Part shown: one piece after another, positions 56,824 through 64,000 of the stretch | How the letters are laid out: each line of letters opens with the position of its first letter | How positions within the stretch are numbered: position 1 is the first letter of the stretch | Source: Hyphomicrobiaceae bacterium UBA7697 | Lineage (GTDB): Bacteria > Pseudomonadota > Alphaproteobacteria > Rhizobiales > Methyloligellaceae | Direction of reading: 5' to 3' | DNA: 64,000 bases | NCBI GenBank assembly: GCA_002482645.1 | Contig: DLGJ01000002.1 | Location: 1-64,000, forward strand | The notes under the pieces: generated by a model | Seen by the model: only the letters and a program-made list of their open reading frames with translations | What the model was told of the DNA's origin: nothing | The model's database searches: none | Made by a program: the position numbers and the translations under genes

Positions 56824-58023
56824 CTATGCCCGCGCGCCGGGCTTGAGCGCCAGGAAGGCCACCATGGCGGCGCCCGCGAAGCCGGCGCCGGCCAGGAACG
56901 TCGCCTCCGGCGACACCGCGTCCCAAAGAACGCCCGCGATCACGCTGGCCGCCAGCGTCGTCACCCCGACCGTGAGGCCGAACACGCCGAACGCGGTGCC
57001 ACGGACATGTGCGGGCGCGGCATGGGCGACGAGCGCCGACAAGACGCCCTGTGTCAGCCCCAAATGGAGACCCCAAAGGCCGATGGCAAGGAACACGGCG
57101 AAAATCCCCGAACCGAAGGCCAGCAAAAGGTCGGCGGCGATGAGGACCGCGAGGCCCGCGACGAGCAGCGGACGCGCGCCGAACCGGTCCTGAAGGCGCC
57201 CGGCCGGATAGGCCGTGACCGCGAAGACGAGGCTCATCACCGCGATCACCGCCGGTGCGAACGCGAGCGGAAGGCCTGTCCCATAGGCCCGGATGACGAG
57301 GAACGCCTCGCTGAAGCGGGCGAGCGTGAACACCGCGCCCGCGCCGGCGACGAACCAATAGAACCGGCCGAGGGCCCCGAGCTGACCGAGCTCGATCGGC
57401 ACGCGCTTCAGCGCGCCCGCGCGTGAAGCCGGCGGCCCGGGGTCGCGCACGAACACGATCAGGATGGCGACCGAGATCAGCGCCGGGATGACCGCGAACC
57501 ACAGCACGGCGCGAACGTCGTCGTCGAACAGCGCCATCAGCCCGATCGCAGCCAGCGGCCCGATCGTCGCGCCGATCGTGTCGAGCGACTGCCGCAATCC
57601 GAAGGCCGCGCCCCGCTGCTCCGGCGGCGTCACGTCGGCCACCAACGCATCGCGCGGCGCTCCGCGAATGCCCTTGCCAAGGCGGTCGAGCACGCGCGCG
57701 GCCGCCACGAGCGCGACGGAGCCCGCCAGCGGGAACAGGGGTTTCGTCAAGGCCGCCAGTCCGTAACCCGCGACCGCCAGCGCTTTGCGCCGCTGAAGCC
57801 GATCCGACAGCCAGCCGGAGAACACTTTCACGACCTGGGCGGCAGCCTCGGCAATGCCTTCCACCAGGCCGAGCACGGCGGCGCTCGCGCCGAGATTGAC
57901 GACGAGGAACAGCGGCAGCAGTCCGTGAACGAGTTCGGACGAGACGTCCATGAAGAGCGAGGTGAAGCCAAGCGCCCAGACCGTGCGCGGAAGAGCCTTG
58001 CGGGATGTCGTGTCTGGGCTCAC
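56824..58023 (-). CDS. MFS transporter
   Basis: A 399-residue, 12-helix major facilitator protein. The loop between helices 2 and 3 reads GWLSDRLQRRKALAVAGYG, the MFS signature. RVLDRLGKGIRGAPRDALVAD is typical of a subgroup of proteobacterial MFS carriers often annotated as drug or metabolite efflux proteins. The substrate is unknown. The start is GTG 58023. It is divergent from the amidase gene by 93 bases. Confidence 0.9.
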   Translation of the reverse strand: MSPDTTSRKALPRTVWALGFTSLFMDVSSELVHGLLPLFLVVNLGASAAVLGLVEGIAEAAAQVVKVFSGWLSDRLQRRKALAVAGYGLAALTKPLFPLAGSVALVAAARVLDRLGKGIRGAPRDALVADVTPPEQRGAAFGLRQSLDTIGATIGPLAAIGLMALFDDDVRAVLWFAVIPALISVAILIVFVRDPGPPASRAGALKRVPIELGQLGALGRFYWFVAGAGAVFTLARFSEAFLVIRAYGTGLPLAFAPAVIAVMSLVFAVTAYPAGRLQDRFGARPLLVAGLAVLIAADLLLAFGSGIFAVFLAIGLWGLHLGLTQGVLSALVAHAAPAHVRGTAFGVFGLTVGVTTLAASVIAGVLWDAVSPEATFLAGAGFAGAAMVAFLALKPGARA

Positions 58024-58116
58024 CGGGGCCCGATCTCCTGAAGCATTGCGGTGAGCGCACTTCTATGGCGTTGTTTTGGTCTCCGCACTTTCTTTATCGG
58101 TCCAAGGAGGCCCCAA

Positions 58117-59313
58117 ATGATTGCCGTGCCGAAAAACGATCCCGTCCATGCTCTCGTACCGCACACATTGGAGGAGCCGATTTTGGGGGCGCAGGACGGG
58201 CCACTTGCGGGACGCAGTTTCATGGTGAAGGACCTGTTCGCCATCGAGGGCCGCAAGACGGGAAACGGCAACCCCGCGTTCTATGCCGCCACGAAACCGG
58301 CAACCGCAACCGCACCCGTGATTTCCACCCTTGTGTCAGCCGGCGCTTCGCTGACGGGCATCACGATCTGCGATGAGTTCTTCTACAGCGTGGTCGGCAC
58401 CAACGCCCATTACGGCCAGCCAGTCAACGCCCGTGCCGGACGCTACGTCACCGGCGGCTCCTCCTGCGGGTCGGCCGCCGCCCTCGCGGCGCAGATGTGC
58501 GACTTCGCGCTGGGCGCGGACACGGGCGGTTCGATCCGCGTACCGGCCTCCTTCTGCGGCCTTTACGGCTTGCGCCCCACCCATGGGCGTATCGACATGA
58601 CCGGCGCGACCCCCATGTCGCCGAGCTTCGACACGGTGGGCATCCTCGCCCGCGACGCCGAGCTGTTCCGGACGGTGGGGCGCACCCTGCTTGACGGATC
58701 CGGCACTTCGGCCCCGATCGAGCGGCTCGTGCTCGCGACCGATGTGGTCGGCTATTGCGAAGCCTCCGTGGACCAGCTCGTATGGCGCACGCTCGACACG
58801 CTGGCGGGCGCCCTTCCGGACGTGGAACACGCCGAAATCGCCGGAAAGGACATCGTCGCCTGGCGCAAGGCCTTCGCCACGCTCCAAGGATTCGAGATCC
58901 AGTCCACGCTCCTGCCGTTCATCCGGTCGCACGATGTGAATCTCGGGCCCGGTATCAAGGAGCGCTTCGAGATCGCATCGGCGATCACGGCCGGAGAAGC
59001 CGAGGAAGCCCGCGAGACGCGGCGTGTCGTTACCGCGCATCTGAAGTCGATTCTGCAGCCCGGAACGGCCATCGTCCTGCCGACGACGCCCACCCAGCCG
59101 CCCGAGCGCAACATTCCAGACGGCGCTTCATTCGCGGAATTTCGCGCGATCACATTGCAAAACACATGTCTCGCGGGGCTAGCCGGCCTGCCGCAGATCT
59201 CGGTCCCCGTCGGCGAGGCTTCGGGCTGTCCGGCCGGTCTTTCGTTCATCGGATGGGAGGGCGGCGACGAGACCTTGCTGGATCTCGCCGTCGGCCTGTC
59301 GGAAATGATCTAA
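58117..59313 (+). CDS. Amidase signature enzyme, AMI1-like
   Basis: A 398-residue amidase with the Ser-cisSer-Lys triad K38 (MVKDLF), S115 (GGSSCGSAAALA) and S139 (DTGGSIRVPAS). Overall it resembles the plant-type AMI1 indole-3-acetamide hydrolases, with DEFFYSVVGTNAHYGQPVN and RPTHGRI as shared-looking segments; the real substrate is not known. AAGGAGG lies 6 bases before the ATG at 58117, which decides the start over an upstream ATG. It lies 39 bases before an SMR transporter gene, perhaps in one unit. Confidence 0.92.
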   Translation: MIAVPKNDPVHALVPHTLEEPILGAQDGPLAGRSFMVKDLFAIEGRKTGNGNPAFYAATKPATATAPVISTLVSAGASLTGITICDEFFYSVVGTNAHYGQPVNARAGRYVTGGSSCGSAAALAAQMCDFALGADTGGSIRVPASFCGLYGLRPTHGRIDMTGATPMSPSFDTVGILARDAELFRTVGRTLLDGSGTSAPIERLVLATDVVGYCEASVDQLVWRTLDTLAGALPDVEHAEIAGKDIVAWRKAFATLQGFEIQSTLLPFIRSHDVNLGPGIKERFEIASAITAGEAEEARETRRVVTAHLKSILQPGTAIVLPTTPTQPPERNIPDGASFAEFRAITLQNTCLAGLAGLPQISVPVGEASGCPAGLSFIGWEGGDETLLDLAVGLSEMI

Positions 59314-59352
59314 CGGACGCTGCAAAAACACGAGGTTCCCAGGAAACGCCCG

Positions 59353-59694
59353 ATGTCCGCGCTCACGCCATATCTCTGCCTTGCGGCGGCGATCGTCTTC
59401 GAGGTGATCGGAACCTCGTCGCTGAAGGAATCCGAAGGCCTCACGCGGCTCGTGCCGAGCCTCGTCACGGCGGTCGCCTACGCGGCTTCGTTCGCGTTCC
59501 TGGCGTTCACCCTCAAAACCATCCCCGTGGGGCTGGCCTACGCCATCTGGTCGGGCGTCGGCATTGTCCTCATCGCGACGATCGGCTGGTTCCGGTTCAA
59601 TCAGGCGCTGGATACAGCGGCGCTGATCGGACTCGGCCTGATCGTCGCCGGGGTGATCGTCATCAATGGCTTCTCGAAATCGCTGCCCCATTAG
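59353..59694 (+). CDS. SMR (EmrE-type) transporter
   Basis: A 113-residue four-helix small multidrug resistance protein. The essential membrane Glu is at residue 17 (IVFEVIGTSSLK), and the family segments KTIPVGLAYAIWSGVGIV and GLIVAGVIVINGFS follow. Substrate may be quaternary ammonium compounds or guanidinium; unknown. A terminator lies at 59824-59845. Confidence 0.93.
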   Translation: MSALTPYLCLAAAIVFEVIGTSSLKESEGLTRLVPSLVTAVAYAASFAFLAFTLKTIPVGLAYAIWSGVGIVLIATIGWFRFNQALDTAALIGLGLIVAGVIVINGFSKSLPH

Positions 59695-59823
59695 CTTGAC
59701 TTCCGCGACGCGCTGACCGACATTCCGCGCCAAATTCATGGCAGCTCTTTTCCGAGCCGCCGCCCTTTTCGGGGTCTCTCCTGCGGAGAGATTAGGAAAG
59801 GGGGGTCAACACCCGTCAGCGCG

Positions 59824-59845
59824 ATGCGCCCACGGGTGCATTTTT
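59824..59845 (+). terminator. Rho-independent terminator after the SMR gene
   Basis: ATGCGCC, loop CACG, GGTGCAT (7 bp with one G-T pair) followed by a run of T to 59845. It is about 130 bases beyond the SMR stop. Confidence 0.7.
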
Positions 59846-59846
59846 C

Positions 59847-60075
59847 GTTGCGCTACCGGCCTTTGGCCTACTTGAGCGCAGTTTTGGTTGCGCTACCGGC
59901 CTTTGGCCTACTTGAGCGCAGTTTTGGTTGCGCTACCGGGCATGTTTATGGCCCTACCGCGCTTCGCGCTACTTGAGGGCCTGGCCTACTTGAGCGCTCT
60001 TGGTTTTGCGCCATCGGGCATGTTTATGGCCCTACCGCGCTTCGCGCTACTTGAGGGCCTGGCCTACTTGAGCGC
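59847..60075. repeat. Tandem palindromic repeat array
   Basis: Two perfect 40-base direct repeats (59847-59886, 59887-59926) run into a third partial copy, then two perfect 61-base repeats (59937-59997 and 60015-60075, period 78). All share CTACTTGAG, which occurs six times. Each copy contains short inverted repeats such as GGCC-TTT-GGCC and CGCG-CTT-CGCG within GCGC ends, so each can fold. It resembles REP/RIME-type intergenic elements rather than a CRISPR array: the spacers are repeat-derived. Confidence 0.85.
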
Positions 60076-60108
60076 GGTTTTCCGGTCCGCGAGTTGGAGG
60101 CGGATGCG

Positions 60109-60534
60109 ATGATGGGACCATGGAAGGACGGCCTTCTCGGCATGACGGCAAAGCTCGCGCTCGCCGGTCTGCCCGCCGCTGTCCTAGCCTCGGTCGCCAT
60201 GGCCCAGCAGCCGAACGTGCCGGTCCTCGCCGGCGGCGAAGCGGAGTTCGACGCTTGCGGCGCGCAAGGCGTGGTGCGCGGGCTCGATCCGAAGGGCGAC
60301 GGTTTTCTCGCGGTTCGCTCGGGCCCAGGCTCGAAACACGCCATGCTGGACAAGGTCTATAGCGGCGACATCGTCAATCTCTGCGATCAGCGCGGAGACT
60401 GGCTCGGCGTCGTCTATTCGCATGAGACCGAGGACTGCGGCGTCGGCACGCCGTGGCCGCACCGTCAGGTTTATTCCGGCCCATGCCGCTCCGGCTGGGT
60501 CTATCGCAAATTCGTAGCGGATTACGCCGGCTAA
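60109..60534 (+). CDS. Exported bacterial SH3-domain protein
   Basis: A 141-residue protein with a signal peptide (to about residue 33, ending VAMAQ) and one SH3b domain (GFLAVRSGPGSKHAMLDKVYSG, then GDWLGVVY). Two further Cys (GPCRSGWVYRKFV and EDCGVG) suggest disulfides. The ATG at 60109 is chosen because GGAGG ends 8 bases upstream. A TTG at 60094 lacks this spacing. Its TAA stop overlaps the ffh ATG (TAATG). Confidence 0.88.
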   Translation: MMGPWKDGLLGMTAKLALAGLPAAVLASVAMAQQPNVPVLAGGEAEFDACGAQGVVRGLDPKGDGFLAVRSGPGSKHAMLDKVYSGDIVNLCDQRGDWLGVVYSHETEDCGVGTPWPHRQVYSGPCRSGWVYRKFVADYAG

Positions 60535-62057
60535 TGTTCGAAACCCTCTCAGACCGTCTCTCCGGAATTTTCGACAAGCTCACGCGCCGCGGCGCGCTGA
60601 GCGAGGCCGATGTCTCCGAAGCCATGCGCGAAGTACGCCGCGCGCTGATCGAGGCGGACGTGGCCCTCGATGTGGTGCGGTCCTTCACCGACCGCGTGAA
60701 GGCCAAGGCCGTCGGTCAGGACGTGGTGAAGTCGGTCACGCCGGGCCAGATGGTCGTGAAGATCGTCAACGACGAACTCGTCCGCATGCTGGGCTCGGAG
60801 TCCCAAAGCATCGACCTCGCCGCCGCTCCGCCCGTCGTCATGATGATGGTGGGCCTCCAAGGCTCCGGCAAGACGACGACCACGGCGAAGCTCGCGCACC
60901 GGCTCAAGACGCGGGACAAGCAGAAGGTCTTGATGGCCTCGCTCGACACGCGCCGCCCCGCCGCTCAGGAGCAGCTTCGGGTGCTCGGCGAGCAGGCGGA
61001 TGTCGCGACGCTGCCCATCGTCGAGGGCCAGAGCCCCACGCAGATCGCCGAGCGCGCGGTCAAGGCCGCCAAGCTCGGCGGCTTCGACGTGCTGCTGCTC
61101 GACACGGCGGGCCGCACCCATATCGACGAAGAGCTGATGGCCGAGACCGCCGCCATCGAGAAGATCGCCCAGCCGCACGAGACCTTGCTCGTGGCCGACG
61201 CCCTGACCGGCCAGGACGCCGTCAATCTCGCCAAGAATTTCGGCGAGCGGGTCGAACTCACCGGCATCGTGCTGACGCGCGTCGATGGCGACGGGCGCGG
61301 CGGCGCGGCGCTGTCCATGCGCGCGGTCTCCGGCAAGCCCATCAAGCTGATGGGCGTCGGCGAGAAGCTGGAGGCGCTGGAAGACTTCCACCCGGACCGT
61401 ATCGCGGGGCGCATTCTCGGCATGGGCGACGTGGTCGGCCTCGTCGAGAAGGCGATGGAGACCGTCGAGGCCGAGAAGGCCCAGAAGATGGCCGAGCGCA
61501 TGAAGAAGGGCGCGTTCGACCTCAACGATCTCTCCGAACAACTCGGACAAATGCAGAAGCTCGGCGGCATGGGCGGCGTGCTCTCGATGCTGCCCGGCAT
61601 CGGCAAGGTGAAGAAGCAGCTCGACGCCGCCAATCTCGACGACAGCGTCCTTAAGCGCCAGCAAGCGATCATCGGATCGATGACGAAGGCCGAGCGCAAG
61701 AACCCGAAACTGCTGAACGCCTCGCGCAAGAAGCGCGTGGCGGCCGGGTCCGGCACCAGCGTCCAAGACATCAACAAGCTCGTGAAGATGCACCGCCAGA
61801 TGGCCGACATGATGAAAGCCCTTGGCAAGAAGCGCGGCGCGCTGTCGGCCCTGTTCGGCGGCGGCATGCCGCAAATGCCGGCCGATCTACCGGAGAGCGC
61901 GGGTCTTCCCAAAGGCGCCGAGCTTCCGGCCAATTTCCCCGGCCTGCCTTCGGGCGGGCTCCCCGGCGGACTGCCCGGCCTCCCCGGCGCGGGCCTCCCT
62001 GGCGGCTTGCCGCCCGGCTTTCCAGGACTTCCCGGACAGCGAAAGAAGAAGCGCTGA
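60534..62057 (+). CDS. ffh: Signal recognition particle protein Ffh
   Basis: SRP54 GTPase that binds 4.5S RNA and signal sequences. The 507-residue protein has the N domain (1-95), G domain with GLQGSGKTT (107-115), DTRRPAA, DTAGR and TRVDGDGRGG, and a methionine-rich M domain (from about 330). The last 40 residues are a Gly/Leu/Pro repeat tail (GGLPGGLPGLPG) ending QRKKKR, longer than in E. coli. The start overlaps the SH3 gene stop. Confidence 0.97.
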   Translation: MFETLSDRLSGIFDKLTRRGALSEADVSEAMREVRRALIEADVALDVVRSFTDRVKAKAVGQDVVKSVTPGQMVVKIVNDELVRMLGSESQSIDLAAAPPVVMMMVGLQGSGKTTTTAKLAHRLKTRDKQKVLMASLDTRRPAAQEQLRVLGEQADVATLPIVEGQSPTQIAERAVKAAKLGGFDVLLLDTAGRTHIDEELMAETAAIEKIAQPHETLLVADALTGQDAVNLAKNFGERVELTGIVLTRVDGDGRGGAALSMRAVSGKPIKLMGVGEKLEALEDFHPDRIAGRILGMGDVVGLVEKAMETVEAEKAQKMAERMKKGAFDLNDLSEQLGQMQKLGGMGGVLSMLPGIGKVKKQLDAANLDDSVLKRQQAIIGSMTKAERKNPKLLNASRKKRVAAGSGTSVQDINKLVKMHRQMADMMKALGKKRGALSALFGGGMPQMPADLPESAGLPKGAELPANFPGLPSGGLPGGLPGLPGAGLPGGLPPGFPGLPGQRKKKR

Positions 62058-62100
62058 CCAGAAACCCAACATTTCGACAAACCTCTAGGAGTAAGAAACG

Positions 62101-62571
62101 ATGTCACTGAAAATCAGACTGTCGCGGGGCGGCGCCAAGAAGCGCCCGTTCTACCGCATCGTGGTCGCCGACTCGCGGAGCCCCCGCGACGGCCGCTACA
62201 TCGAGAAGATCGGCACCTTCAACCCGCTGCTGCCGCGCGATTCCGCCGAGCGCATTCAGCTCGACGTGGAGCGCGCCAAGCATTGGCTGTCGAACGGCGC
62301 GCTGCCGACCGACCGCGTGCACCGGTTCCTGGATGCCGAAGGCCTTCTGAAGCGCGAAGCCCGCAACAACCCCGAGAAGGGCAAGCCCGGCAAGAAGCGC
62401 ATCGAGCGTGAGGAAGCCAAGCGCGCCGCCGAAGAAGAAAAGGCCGCCGCCGCTGCCGCTGCCGAAGAGGAAGCGAACGACGCGGCCGCTGCCGCCGAGG
62501 AGGAAGCCGGCGAGGCTGCCACCGACGAGACGGCCGCCGAGGACGCCGCCGAGGCCGAGAAGGCCGAGTAG
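62101..62571 (+). CDS. rpsP: 30S ribosomal protein S16, long acidic tail
   Basis: Residues 1-85 are the S16 fold ([20 protein letters not shown] opening). The protein is 156 residues, about twice the usual bacterial length, because of a C-terminal tail from about residue 95 that is almost entirely Ala, Glu and Lys. AGGAG precedes the ATG. It is followed by rimM after 2 bases, as expected from the ffh-rpsP-rimM order. Confidence 0.96.
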   Translation: MSLKIRLSRGGAKKRPFYRIVVADSRSPRDGRYIEKIGTFNPLLPRDSAERIQLDVERAKHWLSNGALPTDRVHRFLDAEGLLKREARNNPEKGKPGKKRIEREEAKRAAEEEKAAAAAAAEEEANDAAAAAEEEAGEAATDETAAEDAAEAEKAE

Positions 62572-62573
62572 CT

Positions 62574-63149
62574 TTGGCCGGCAAGACGGACCGTGGCGGG
62601 AACCAGGACCTGGTTCTCGTCGGCGAGATCGGCGCGGCGCAAGGGTTGAAGGGCGAGGTGCGCTTGCGCTCCTACACCCAAGACCCAGCCGACATCGCCG
62701 CCTACGGTCCGCTGCGGGACGAGGCGGGCACGAAGACGATTCTGATCGAACGTGTCCGCGTCACGCCGAAATCGCTCGTCGCGCGCATCAAGGGCGTCGG
62801 CACGCGCGAGGCCGCCGAGGCGCTGAACCGCACCAGGCTCTACGTCACCCGGGACGCGTTGCCCGAGGCACCCGAGGAGGAGTGGTACGTCGCCGACCTG
62901 ATCGGCCTCAGTGCCGTTTCGCCGGACGGCGAGGCGTTCGGCACCGTGACGGCGGTGCACAATTTCGGCGCGAGCGACATTATCGAGATCGAGCGCAACG
63001 ACGGCGCGGCGCCGCTGCTCGTGGCGTTCACGGATGCGGCCGTGCCAAAGGTCGATGTGGCCAACGGGCGGCTGGTGCTGATTCCGCCGCAAGAGATCGA
63101 GGCCAAAGAAGACGCTGAAGACTCGGACGGGGGCGATTCCGAGAATTAG
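62574..63149 (+). CDS. rimM: 16S rRNA processing protein RimM
   Basis: Assembly factor for the 30S head domain, binding S19. The 191-residue protein has the RimM N-domain (LVGEIGAAQGLKGEVRLRSYT) and the PRC-barrel domain (EEEWYVADLIGLSAV, then GTVTAVHNFGASDIIEIE), plus an acidic tail. The TTG at 62574, 2 bases beyond the rpsP stop, is the only start that keeps the N-domain. trmD and rplS, which usually follow, are absent here; a cyclase gene takes that place. Confidence 0.93.
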   Translation: MAGKTDRGGNQDLVLVGEIGAAQGLKGEVRLRSYTQDPADIAAYGPLRDEAGTKTILIERVRVTPKSLVARIKGVGTREAAEALNRTRLYVTRDALPEAPEEEWYVADLIGLSAVSPDGEAFGTVTAVHNFGASDIIEIERNDGAAPLLVAFTDAAVPKVDVANGRLVLIPPQEIEAKEDAEDSDGGDSEN

Positions 63150-63190
63150 CGTCGTCCCACGAAGGCGCCGAAAGCGATAGAGTGCTTGCC

Positions 63191-64000
63191 ATGCCGATCC
63201 GCTCCGTCCCGGAAAGCCAGCAAGACGTCCCGCGTAGCAACACGGAATGGCCGTTACTGTCGCGCCTAGGGCCGCTGCGCCGCTTCATCGAATTCGGGAT
63301 CGCCGGTTATCCGCGCGAGGCTCGCGTCCGGCTCGCGATCGTGAATGCGATGGCGCTGCTGATCGCGGCAACGTCGATGACCTATGTGGCGACCTACGCC
63401 GCCTTCGGTGTCATGGATTATTGGCCGCTGATCGCCATGAATATCGGCCTTGCGGTCATCGCCCTGCTCGCGCCGTTCGCCCATCGCTTCAGCGACGTCG
63501 CGGCCATGATCGTGATCTGGATCGCCGAATACGCCGCTCTGTTCCTGTTCGTGCGGGAGCTGGGCCACAACTCCGGCATCCAGCTCAACTACATCATCGG
63601 CGCGGCCGTCGCCTTCGCCATTTGCGGCATGGGGCACATCCGGCTCGTGGTCGCCGCCGTGCTCACCGGCCTCGCGCTTCATCTCGCGGCCTGGTTCCTC
63701 TACCCGCCCGGCAACGCCCGCATCGAAGCCGATCCGGCATTGCTGAATAACCTCTACGTCTCCTCCGCCGTGACCACGTTCGGTATCGTCGCGCTGGTGG
63801 TCGGCTACGCGCTGACCAAAGCGGACCGCGCCCGCGCCGAGGCCGACCGCCTGCTCGAGAACATTCTGCCCGTTCCCGTCATCGACCGCTTGAAGACGGC
63901 GCCCGCCGCGCGCGTCGCCGACACCGTGCCCGATGCATCGGTGATGTTCACCGATCTCGTCGGCTTCACCGCGCTTTCGCAGGAGCTCGGCGCGCCGCGC
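63191..64000 (+). CDS. Membrane class III adenylate/guanylate cyclase, C-terminus cut by window edge
   Basis: From the ATG at 63191 the frame is open to the right edge, 270 codons. It has about six hydrophobic segments between residues 50 and 215. A linker helix (RARAEADRLLENILPVPVIDRLK) follows, then the start of a class III nucleotidyl cyclase domain, VMFTDLVGFTALSQEL, with the first metal-binding Asp (FTDLVGFT). The second metal Asp and substrate-specificity residues lie beyond the window, so cAMP versus cGMP cannot be said. Confidence 0.88.
   Translation, partial: MPIRSVPESQQDVPRSNTEWPLLSRLGPLRRFIEFGIAGYPREARVRLAIVNAMALLIAATSMTYVATYAAFGVMDYWPLIAMNIGLAVIALLAPFAHRFSDVAAMIVIWIAEYAALFLFVRELGHNSGIQLNYIIGAAVAFAICGMGHIRLVVAAVLTGLALHLAAWFLYPPGNARIEADPALLNNLYVSSAVTTFGIVALVVGYALTKADRARAEADRLLENILPVPVIDRLKTAPAARVADTVPDASVMFTDLVGFTALSQELGAPR

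Larger units (their letters stand above)
59695..60108. other. Non-coding gap with terminator and palindromic repeats
   Basis: The 414 bases hold a TCTCTCC/GGAGAGA hairpin near 59780, the SMR terminator at 59824-59845 and the repeat array at 59847-60075. An apparent 74-codon frame at 59888-60112 is the repeat read as protein and is rejected. Confidence 0.8.

Noticed and set aside
59847..60075. Possible CRISPR array
   Set aside because: The repeats are of two lengths with spacers derived from the same repeat, and there are no cas genes.
59888..60112. A 74-codon plus-strand frame with repeated LPRFALLEGLAYLSA segments
   Set aside because: It is the palindromic repeat array read as protein; the repetition exists at DNA level and no ribosome-binding site is present.

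Overview
This GC-rich window looks like chromosomal DNA from an alphaproteobacterium of the Hyphomicrobiales (Rhizobiales) type. The evidence is the gene content and order: ftsEX beside a zinc-ribbon protein gene, phaR divergent from phaAB, metXW divergent from a hisC-tyrC pair, ccmABCDG divergent from acnA, and a CtrA-type TTAA-N7-TTAAC box. There are many GTG and TTG starts and many 4-base ATGA or GTGA gene overlaps. I see no rRNA, tRNA, CRISPR array, integrase or insertion sequence. Assignment below the order level is not possible from reading alone.

Layout. 0-4.3 kb: a zinc-ribbon protein cut by the left edge, then ftsE-ftsX-ydcF-plsC and a small conserved protein with a likely CtrA box and sigma-70 promoter. 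4.3-8.3 kb: polyhydroxybutyrate genes (phaR, phaA, phaB) and a minus-strand run gloB-cupin-Ntn hydrolase. 9.6-15 kb: methyltransferase, metXW, hisC-tyrC-chaC. 15-19.8 kb: a PAS-degenerate GGDEF-EAL protein, rpmF, mtgA, a polyprenyl synthase and a DUF1345 protein. 20-22 kb: a two-gene type II restriction-modification unit, the clearest accessory insert, squeezed against ispG. 22-28.5 kb: a zinc regulon (zur, a 52-codon membrane ORF, znuCBA, and a CobW GTPase behind a perfect 16-bp Zur palindrome). 28.5-34.8 kb: an AraC regulator divergent from an exported metallo-hydrolase, then macrodomain-photolyase, a GH3 enzyme and small membrane or exported proteins. 34.8-38.6 kb: a PiT phosphate carrier followed by a YnbA/YnbB-like lipid pair and a PlsC. 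38.7-44.2 kb: NUDIX-esterase divergent from an ABC transporter of the YbbA/YbbP type, then YccA. 44.2-46 kb: two candidate small RNAs with C-rich loops on either side of a DUF2794 gene, then a DUF1223 gene. 46.2-52.3 kb: acnA and the cytochrome c maturation genes ccmABCDG. 52.3-58 kb: a minus-strand run of marR, yciB, ftsY, mtaB, dapF and an MFS carrier. 58-64 kb: an amidase, an SMR transporter, a palindromic tandem-repeat block, an SH3 protein, ffh, rpsP, rimM and a membrane adenylate cyclase cut by the right edge.

Most of the window is ordinary housekeeping. The parts I would look at again are the restriction-modification pair, the zur/znu micro-ORF, the Pit-YnbA-YnbB-PlsC lipid cluster, the two small-RNA candidates, the repeat block at 59.85-60.08 kb, the degenerate-GGDEF/intact-EAL protein, and the cyclase gene directly after rimM, where trmD would be expected. 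ftsY and ffh, the two signal-recognition GTPases, both lie here about 6 kb apart.
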